Assembly: GCA_900316745.1 (NCBI GenBank)
Contig: ONEB01000010.1
Span: 1-64,000 of the forward strand
Direction of reading: 5' to 3'
Length of the DNA stretch: 64,000 nt
Source: an uncultured Eubacteriales bacterium
GTDB lineage: Bacteria; Bacillota; Clostridia; Oscillospirales; Oscillospiraceae
The notes beneath the pieces are model-generated. The model was not told where the DNA came from, ran no database searches, and saw only the letters and a list, made by a program, of their open reading frames with translations. A program made the translations under genes and the position numbers. Below, piece by piece: positions 58,128-64,000 of this stretch (position 1 is its first letter; every line of letters starts with the position of its first letter).

Positions 58128-59195
58128 ATGCTCGAAAAGCTGAGGCAGGTTGAAGCACGCTATACCGAGGTCGAAGCCAAGCTCGCCGAGAGCGCGTATT
58201 ACGCCGATCCCGCGGTATCCCGCGCGCTGTTTCAGGAGCAGAGCCGTCTCCGTCCGATCATCGAGACCTACCGCGCCTACCTGCAGACGCAGACGGATCT
58301 GGCCGAAACACGCGCTCTGCTGGATGATCCCGATCTGCACGACATGGCGTCGGAGGAGCTGCACGCCCTTTCCACCAGACAGACGGCGCTGGAAAAGGAG
58401 CTGCGCCTTCTGCTCCTGCCGCGCGACCCGAATGATGATAAAAACGTCATTCTGGAGATCCGCAGCGGCGTCGGCGGCGAGGAATCGGCGCTCTTTGCCC
58501 ACAGCCTGTATCGCATGTACAGCATGTATGCCGACCGAAAAGGCTGGAAGACCGAGGTCGCAAACCTGAGCGAAACGGAGCTTGGCGGCATCCGGGAGAT
58601 CAGCGTGATCATCACCGGCGCCGGCGCGTATTCCAGACTCAAGTTTGAAAGCGGCGTCCATCGCGTCCAGCGCGTGCCGGAAACGGAGGCTGGCGGACGC
58701 ATTCATACCAGCACCGCGACCGTCGCTGTTTTGCCGGAGCTTGAAGAGATCGATTTTGCACTCGATCCCAAAGATCTGCAAATCGACACGTTTCGCAGCA
58801 GCGGCGCCGGCGGGCAGCACGTCAACAAGACGGAAAGCGCCATCCGCATCACGCACCTGCCGACGGGGATGGTCGTGGAGTGCCAGGATGAACGCAGCCA
58901 GTATAAGAACAAGGATCGCGCCATGAAGATCCTCGCCTCGCGGCTGTACGCCATGGAGGAGGAAAAACGGTCGTCCGAGCAGGCGGCAGAACGCCGCAGT
59001 CAGGTCGGCACCGGCATGCGCAACGAGCGCATCCGCACCTATAATTTCCCGCAGGGGAGAGTGACCGACCACCGCATCGGACTGACGCTCTATAAGATCG
59101 ACCAGATCATGGACGGCGCGCTGGATGAGATCATGGATGCGCTCATCACCGCCGATCAGGCGGAAAAGCTCAAAGCATCCGCGGAGGAGCCATGA
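58128..59195 (+). CDS. prfA: peptide chain release factor 1
   Basis: A 355-residue class I release factor for UAA and UAG stops. The GGQ loop is [15 protein letters not shown], which hydrolyses peptidyl-tRNA; the decoding region contains [18 protein letters not shown], and the C-terminus has [14 protein letters not shown]. The start at 58128 has GGAGGG upstream; frames starting at 58107 are out of range of it. Confidence 0.95.
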   Translation: MLEKLRQVEARYTEVEAKLAESAYYADPAVSRALFQEQSRLRPIIETYRAYLQTQTDLAETRALLDDPDLHDMASEELHALSTRQTALEKELRLLLLPRDPNDDKNVILEIRSGVGGEESALFAHSLYRMYSMYADRKGWKTEVANLSETELGGIREISVIITGAGAYSRLKFESGVHRVQRVPETEAGGRIHTSTATVAVLPELEEIDFALDPKDLQIDTFRSSGAGGQHVNKTESAIRITHLPTGMVVECQDERSQYKNKDRAMKILASRLYAMEEEKRSSEQAAERRSQVGTGMRNERIRTYNFPQGRVTDHRIGLTLYKIDQIMDGALDEIMDALITADQAEKLKASAEEP

Positions 59196-60397
59196 ATACC
59201 GAAATCCTGATACACGATCCTGCCAGAGCGGCAGAGATCCTGTGCGCCGGCGGTCTCGTCGCCGTCCCGACGGAGACGGTCTACGGACTTGCGTCAAACG
59301 GACTGGATGCGCATGCCGTGCAGCGGATCTATGACGTAAAGGGGAGACCCGCCGTCAAGCCGCTTTCCCTCATGGTGCACGACGCATCGTGGATGAAGCG
59401 CCTGTGCGCGGCTGTACCAAGGGTGGCAGAGGCACTCGCCGGGCGCTTCTGGCCGGGACCGCTTACGATCATTTTGCCCGCCAAGGACCTGATCCCCGAG
59501 ATCGTCCGTGCCGGCGGCGATACCATTGGCCTTCGCTGCCCGGATCATCCCGACACGCTCGCGCTCATCCGGCAGGCGGATCTTCCGCTTGCCGCGCCCT
59601 CGGCGAATCCCTCCGGTGCGCCGAGCCCCAAAACGGCAGGGGAGGTCGCCGCGTACTTTTCCGGCAGCATCGAGGCAATCATCGACGGCGGCGCGTGCGG
59701 CATCGGTCTGGAATCCACGATCGTGGATCTCGCGCATACGCCGTACCGCATCCTGCGGCAGGGCGCGCTCCCGGCGGCGGAGGTCTGGCAGTGCGTACAG
59801 GAGTGTGTGACCGTCATCGGCATCACGGGCGGCACAGGCTGCGGCAAGACGACGCTCCTGCAGGTGCTTGAAAAGCGCGGCGCGCTTTTGCTGGACGCGG
59901 ACGCGATCTATCACGAGCTGCTCGAAACGGACGAAGAGCTGCTCTCGGCAATCAACAACCGCTTTCCTGGAACCGTGGTAAACGGCGCCCTGCAGCGCAA
60001 GGTGTTGGGCGCGCAGGTCTTTTCAAATCCCGATGCGCTGAGCGACTTAAACGCAATCACGCACCGCGCGATCCTCGCCGAGATCGACCGGCGCATCCGC
60101 GCCTGGGGACAGACGGGCGGCACGCTCGCCGCCATCGACGCCGTCGCCCTCATCGAGAGCGGCGCAGCTGAAACATGCGATACGGTCATCGGCGTGACAG
60201 CGCCGCGGGAAGACCGCGTGCAGCGCCTGATTGCGCGCGAGGGCGTCACGCGCGCTTATGCCGAAAGCCGCATCGACGCGCAAAAGCCGAACGCATGGTA
60301 TGCCGAGCACTGTGATCATGTGCTGGAAAACAACGGAACCATCGAACAATTTACAAAAATTGCAGAAGAATTGATACAGGAGGTACTATCCGAATGA
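59192..60397 (+). CDS. threonylcarbamoyl-AMP synthase fused to dephospho-CoA kinase (TsaC/Sua5-CoaE)
   Basis: A 401-residue fusion of two ATP-using enzymes of different pathways. Residues 1 to about 205 are a TsaC/Sua5-type threonylcarbamoyladenylate synthase (tRNA t6A37): [10 protein letters not shown] (26-35), KGRP (50-53), SANPSG (137-142). Residues about 206-401 are dephospho-CoA kinase, the last step of CoA synthesis: P-loop GGTGCGKT (213-220) and [10 protein letters not shown]. There is no internal start near the junction. It overlaps prfA and the aminopeptidase by four bases each. The upstream position after prfA is the normal place of the sua5-like gene; the kinase is appended. Confidence 0.92.
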   Translation: MNTEILIHDPARAAEILCAGGLVAVPTETVYGLASNGLDAHAVQRIYDVKGRPAVKPLSLMVHDASWMKRLCAAVPRVAEALAGRFWPGPLTIILPAKDLIPEIVRAGGDTIGLRCPDHPDTLALIRQADLPLAAPSANPSGAPSPKTAGEVAAYFSGSIEAIIDGGACGIGLESTIVDLAHTPYRILRQGALPAAEVWQCVQECVTVIGITGGTGCGKTTLLQVLEKRGALLLDADAIYHELLETDEELLSAINNRFPGTVVNGALQRKVLGAQVFSNPDALSDLNAITHRAILAEIDRRIRAWGQTGGTLAAIDAVALIESGAAETCDTVIGVTAPREDRVQRLIAREGVTRAYAESRIDAQKPNAWYAEHCDHVLENNGTIEQFTKIAEELIQEVLSE

Positions 60398-61788
60398 GTG
60401 AATCCAAGAAGTCTGAATGGCGGGAAAAGCTGTTTTATCAGCAGAAGAACGGCTATGATCTGATCGACGCTGAGGAAAGCCGCCTTGCCTTTGCCTACTG
60501 CGAGGGCTACAAGCAGTTCCTGAACGCGTCCCGCACCGAGCGTGAAGCCGTGCGCGAGGCAATTTCGATCGCTGAGTCCGAGGGCTTTGTGCCCTATGTG
60601 CCCGGCATGGCGCTCAAGGCGGGCGACCGCGTCTATCAGTCCAACCGCGGCAAGGCGCTCATGCTCGCCGTGATCGGGGAGCAGCCCCTCTCCGAGGGCT
60701 GCGTGATCGCCGGCGCGCACGTCGACTGCCCGCGTCTGGATCTCAAGCAGGTCCCGATGTATGAGGACACCGAGATGGCGTTTTTCAAGACGCATTACTA
60801 CGGCGGCATCAAGAAATACCAGTGGGTCGCGATCCCGCTGGAGCTGCACGGTGTCGTGGCGCTCAAAAACGGCGATCTCATTGACGTCGTTATCGGCCGT
60901 GATCCGGACGACCCGCAGTTTGTTATCACGGATCTGCTGCCGCACCTTGCAGCCGACCAGATGAAAAAGACGCTCGCCGAGGGCATCACGGGCGAGGGCC
61001 TGAATATCCTGATCGGCTCCATGCCGTATGATGATGAGGGCAAGGACCGCGTGAAGCTCGCGATCCTGTCGCTCCTGTATGATGACTACGGCATCACGGA
61101 GGAGGACTTCCTCTCTGCCGAGCTCGTTGCAACTCCTGCTTTTGAGGCGCGCGATATCGGCCTCGATCGCAGCCTGATCGGCGGCTACGGCCATGACGAC
61201 CGTGTCTGCGCCTACGCGGAGCTGCGCGCGATTCTGGACGTCAAGACGCCGAAACGCACCGCTGTCTGCATCCTCGCCGACAAGGAGGAGATCGGCTCCG
61301 AGGGCGTTTCCGGCATGAAGTCCCGCGCGTTTGAGACGTTTATGGAAGATCTCTGCGACGCGCAGGGCGTGGCGCTGCGCCGCTGCTTTGAAAACAGCTT
61401 CTGCATCTCCGCCGACGTCTGCAACGCCTTTGACCCGAACTTCCCCGAGGTCAGCGAGAAGCGCAACGAGGCCAAGGTCAACTACGGCATGGGCATCTGC
61501 AAGTATACTGGCGCGCGCGGCAAGTCCGGCACGAGCGACGCCTCTGCCGAGATCGTGGCGCACCTGCGCCGCCTCTTTGCCGAAAACGGCGTTGTCTGGC
61601 AGCTGGTCGAGCTCGGCAAGGTCGACCAGGGCGGCGGCGGCACGATCGCCAAGTTCATGGCAGAGCGCAACATCGATACGATCGACGCCGGCGTTCCCGT
61701 TTTGAGCATGCACGCGCCGTTTGAGGTCGTGTCCAAGTTTGACTGCTGGATGACCTACAAGGGCGTTCTGGCGGCATATAACGAATAA
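60394..61788 (+). CDS. M18 family aminopeptidase
   Basis: A 464-residue dinuclear zinc aminopeptidase of the M18 family (aspartyl aminopeptidase-like). Metal and catalytic blocks are GAHVDCPRLD (about 108-117), GYGHDDRVC, the DKEEIGSEGV segment with the catalytic Glu pair, and SMHAPFEV near the C-terminus. It probably trims peptides in the cytoplasm. Translation is coupled to the upstream fusion gene by ATGA; a terminator follows. Confidence 0.93.
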   Translation: MSESKKSEWREKLFYQQKNGYDLIDAEESRLAFAYCEGYKQFLNASRTEREAVREAISIAESEGFVPYVPGMALKAGDRVYQSNRGKALMLAVIGEQPLSEGCVIAGAHVDCPRLDLKQVPMYEDTEMAFFKTHYYGGIKKYQWVAIPLELHGVVALKNGDLIDVVIGRDPDDPQFVITDLLPHLAADQMKKTLAEGITGEGLNILIGSMPYDDEGKDRVKLAILSLLYDDYGITEEDFLSAELVATPAFEARDIGLDRSLIGGYGHDDRVCAYAELRAILDVKTPKRTAVCILADKEEIGSEGVSGMKSRAFETFMEDLCDAQGVALRRCFENSFCISADVCNAFDPNFPEVSEKRNEAKVNYGMGICKYTGARGKSGTSDASAEIVAHLRRLFAENGVVWQLVELGKVDQGGGGTIAKFMAERNIDTIDAGVPVLSMHAPFEVVSKFDCWMTYKGVLAAYNE

Positions 61789-61808
61789 AACACGGAAAAA
61801 TACATGCA

Positions 61809-61838
61809 AAGGGGCTGCATCACCGGATGCAACCCCTT
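61809..61838 (+). terminator. terminator after the aminopeptidase
   Basis: AAGGGG and TGCATC (61809-61820) pair with GATGCA and CCCCTT (61826-61838). Confidence 0.8.
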
Positions 61839-61865
61839 GTTATTTCCAGAAAAATATGGTATGAT
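61837..61865 (+). promoter_or_regulatory. promoter of uppP
   Basis: -35 TTGTTA (61837-61842), 17-base spacer, -10 TATGAT (61860-61865); it overlaps the end of the preceding terminator stem. Confidence 0.55.
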
Positions 61866-61925
61866 ATCAATTCAGGTTACATAATATTAGCCAGAACACC
61901 ATTCTTACTCCCGGAGGGATGTACA

Positions 61926-62768
61926 TTGACACTTTGGAATGCGATCATTTTGGGCATCGTGCAGGGCATTGCGGAGTTTTTGCCCATTTCGAGCTCCGGA
62001 CACCTGTCCGTGCTGCAAAATCTGTTTCACATGTCCACGGCGGAAGAGGGGCACATGTTCTTTGATGTCATGCTGCACTTCGGCACGCTCATTTCCATCT
62101 GCATCGTCTACTGGAAAGACATCGTCGCCATGGTGCGCGAGACGCTTCAGTTCCTGTCCGGCAGGGGCGGCGTGAAAGGCGCCGACGGCAAGCGTCAGAG
62201 CCTGCCCGCGGCGCGCATGGTGCTGATGATCATCTTTGCGACCCTGCCGCTGGTGCTGATTATGCCCGTCAAGGACAAAGTCGAACAGCTTTATTATCAC
62301 ACGTTTGCGATCGGCCTGTTTTTCATCATCACGGGCTTTATCCTCTTTGTCTCCGATAAAATGCCGCGCGGCACCCGCACGGAGAAAAATATGCGCGTGA
62401 CGGATGCGCTCATTATCGGCCTTTGCCAGTGCGTTGCCACGATTCCCGGCATCTCCCGTTCCGGCAGCACCATTACCGCCGGCATGGCGACGGGACTGGA
62501 TCGCGACTTCGCCGTGAAGTTTTCCTTCATGATGTCGATCCCCGCCGTTCTCGGCGCAAGCCTTCTGACACTGATCGACGCGGTGAAAACCGGCATTGAC
62601 GCATCGCTCCTGCCGGTGTATCTCGTCGGAACCGTGATCTCCACGGTCGTCGGCGTCTTTGCCATCAAGCTTGTGAAATCCATTACATCCAAGGGCAAAT
62701 TCGGCAACTTTGCTTACTACTGCTGGACGGTCGGCGCGCTGACGATCCTGCTCAGCCTGCTGTTCTGA
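61926..62768 (+). CDS. uppP: undecaprenyl-diphosphatase
   Basis: A 280-residue BacA-type membrane phosphatase that recycles the lipid carrier for peptidoglycan synthesis. Motifs: GIVQGIAEFLPISSSGHL, FFIITGF and PGISRSGSTI with the catalytic residues. A TTG start at 61926 with GGAGG eight bases upstream gives the usual N-terminus; no ATG fits. Confidence 0.94.
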   Translation: MTLWNAIILGIVQGIAEFLPISSSGHLSVLQNLFHMSTAEEGHMFFDVMLHFGTLISICIVYWKDIVAMVRETLQFLSGRGGVKGADGKRQSLPAARMVLMIIFATLPLVLIMPVKDKVEQLYYHTFAIGLFFIITGFILFVSDKMPRGTRTEKNMRVTDALIIGLCQCVATIPGISRSGSTITAGMATGLDRDFAVKFSFMMSIPAVLGASLLTLIDAVKTGIDASLLPVYLVGTVISTVVGVFAIKLVKSITSKGKFGNFAYYCWTVGALTILLSLLF

Positions 62769-62790
62769 TCCATACGATTTGAGGTAAACT

Positions 62791-64000
62791 ATGGCTTCTT
62801 CTACCGCAAAAAAGAAAACAACGTCCAAGTCTGCACCAAAAAAGGCGCCGGCAAAGGCAGCCCCTGCCAAGACCCGGGAGCCTGCAAAGCCGATGAGCTT
62901 TGTGCCGCTTGCCATCGTGTGCATCCTGCTCGCTGCGCTTACACTCATTGGCTTCTTTACGAATGAGGGCGTTGTGGTGATCTATTTCTGCGCGTTTATC
63001 AAGGGTGTGATCGGCTATGGCTTCTGGCTGTTCCCGTTCGCGATGATCTGGGCTGCCGTACTGCTGTTCGGCAAGAGCCGCACGCGCGCGATTCCGGTCG
63101 CGCTCATCCCGCTGCTGTTCGGCGCTTTGCTGCATCTGCTCATTGCGGACGCGAACCTGACCAGCGGTGGCTTCCTGCGCGCTGTGAGCGAGCTCTATGA
63201 TAACGGCAAAGAGCTTCTGTCCGGCGGTGTGCTGGGCGGGGGACTGGCTGCGCTTCTGCGCGCCGGCATCAGCGTTTACGGCGCTGTGGCTGTGATCATT
63301 GCAGGGCTTATAGCGGCGCTCTTTGTCGCGATGCATGTTACGCCTGCAATGCTCTCTGAGTGGTACGGCGACCGCGCAGAGGATCTTGCCGCGCGCAAGG
63401 CCGAACGCGCGGAGGATCTCGCTGTGCGTAAGGCCGAGCGTGCGGAAGCCCGTGACCGCGCCGCGGCAGAGCGCCGTCAGGCCTATCAGGAGGATGACTG
63501 GCTCGACCCGCTCGAGCCGGAGCCGCCGCGCAAAGCGCGCCGCGGAAGCACCGTGCAGGTCGCGACGAAAAAGCTCGTCGATATCCCCATCGGCAGTGAG
63601 AGCCCGAATCTCCAGCCGGAGATCCCCGCAAAAGAGGACAGGAAAAAGGCTGCCGCTCGCAAAAAGGACTTTCGTCCGGATGTGGAGCCGCTCTCCGTGG
63701 AGGAAGCAGCGGATCTCGCCGGCGTCGATATTTCGAGTGACGCCAACGAGCGCGTGAGCAGTGCCAAGGCTGTGAAAAAGATCACCGCTGATGAGGTCGC
63801 CTCCGAGACCGCTGCGATCACCGCCGCCATCGCCTCGGAAAACACCGACCATACGACGTATCAGCTCCCGCCGATCGACCTCCTGCGTGCCTCCAGGCAG
63901 ACACAGGCCGACGCCTCCGAAGAACTGCGCTTCAACCGTGACCGGCTGGAAAATGCCCTGCGCAGCTTCGGTGTGAACGCCTCCATCCGCGACTATACGC
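62791..64000 (+). CDS. ftsK: FtsK/SpoIIIE-type DNA translocase, C-terminus outside window
   Basis: The first 403 codons. A Lys/Ala/Pro-rich start (MASSTAKKKTTSKSAPKK) leads into four or five membrane helices (about 33-190), then a charged cytoplasmic linker with a short internal repeat (RAEDLAARKAERAEDLAVR), and the beginning of the alpha domain with YQLPPIDLLRAS and RLENALRSFGVNASI just before the window edge. The P-loop motor lies beyond. The FtsK and SpoIIIE names cannot be separated from this part. Confidence 0.9.
   Translation, partial: MASSTAKKKTTSKSAPKKAPAKAAPAKTREPAKPMSFVPLAIVCILLAALTLIGFFTNEGVVVIYFCAFIKGVIGYGFWLFPFAMIWAAVLLFGKSRTRAIPVALIPLLFGALLHLLIADANLTSGGFLRAVSELYDNGKELLSGGVLGGGLAALLRAGISVYGAVAVIIAGLIAALFVAMHVTPAMLSEWYGDRAEDLAARKAERAEDLAVRKAERAEARDRAAAERRQAYQEDDWLDPLEPEPPRKARRGSTVQVATKKLVDIPIGSESPNLQPEIPAKEDRKKAAARKKDFRPDVEPLSVEEAADLAGVDISSDANERVSSAKAVKKITADEVASETAAITAAIASENTDHTTYQLPPIDLLRASRQTQADASEELRFNRDRLENALRSFGVNASIRDYT

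Noticed and set aside
63361-63480. Short repeated segment in ftsK linker as a DNA repeat array
   Set aside because: The repeat is a coding duplication (RAEDLA-type peptide) in a low-complexity linker, not a CRISPR or satellite array.

Overview
The window looks like chromosomal DNA of a GC-rich, spore-forming, anaerobic Clostridia member, probably Oscillospiraceae (Oscillibacter/Intestinimonas/Flavonifractor-like). This is inferred from GC-rich coding sequence with Firmicutes-type Shine-Dalgarno sites (AAGGAGG, GGAGG), tRNA genes that encode CCA, sporulation-linked genes (BofA, YaaL, a SpoIVFA/SpoIVFB-like pair), a non-mevalonate isoprenoid pathway, MurT/GatD peptidoglycan amidation, a 2-hydroxyacyl-CoA dehydratase and a sensory-type [FeFe]-hydrogenase protein. 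There are no rRNA genes, CRISPR arrays, insertion sequences or prophage genes. Gene density is high and many genes overlap by 1-20 bases.

Layout. 1-2920 (-): a two-subunit 2-hydroxyacyl-CoA dehydratase plus the start of a small membrane protein, behind a good sigma-A promoter with a dyad at its start site. 3285-5912 (+): ispD-ispF, then a DUF3343 protein and a cysteine-desulfurase/selenocysteine-lyase-like enzyme. 6016-6107: tRNA-Ser. 6143-8932 (-): a lone MmeI-like restriction-modification enzyme. 9079-17818 (-): nine-gene aromatic amino-acid operon covering every step from DAHP to Phe/Tyr except chorismate synthase, with an AroE-AroK fusion. 17958-20633 (+): ahcY, mgtE. 20634-20917: hairpin-rich spacer with a dispersed repeat. 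20918-23576 (-): lysA and two membrane proteins. 23791-26656 (+): [FeFe]-hydrogenase-like sensor and SpoIIE-type phosphatase, followed by an anchored hypothetical protein and murT-gatD. 29580-31298 (-): barnase-like RNase, barstar and GluQRS in one overlapping operon. 31458-33858 (+): ddl-murF. 33903-34425 (-): yaaL-bofA. 34485-34748: gene-free multi-hairpin stretch ending in a strong terminator (candidate ncRNA). 34837-40766 (+): divergent type IIA topoisomerase pair with two small genes between its subunits, then a YitT protein. 40851-41143: tRNA-Gly (+) and tRNA-Pro (-). 41234-46908 (+): M23/M50 peptidase pair, TIGR03960/TIGR03936 pair, MATE exporter, lipoprotein. 47066-57730 (+): smc-ftsY-rdgB-yhbY-nadD/yqeK-LCP-rsfS-leuS. 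57839-64000 (+): rpsU, prfA, a Sua5-CoaE fusion, an M18 aminopeptidase, uppP and the N-terminal part of ftsK/spoIIIE.

Themes. Most of the window is housekeeping. The accessory or less ordinary parts are the dehydratase, the restriction enzyme, the hydrogenase-sensor/phosphatase module, the anchored barnase module, the structured intergenic RNA candidate and the hairpin repeat. Three enzyme fusions (AroE-AroK, NadD-YqeK, Sua5-CoaE) occur in 64 kb, and components of the pro-sigma-K checkpoint (BofA; SpoIVFA/SpoIVFB-like) lie about 7 kb apart.
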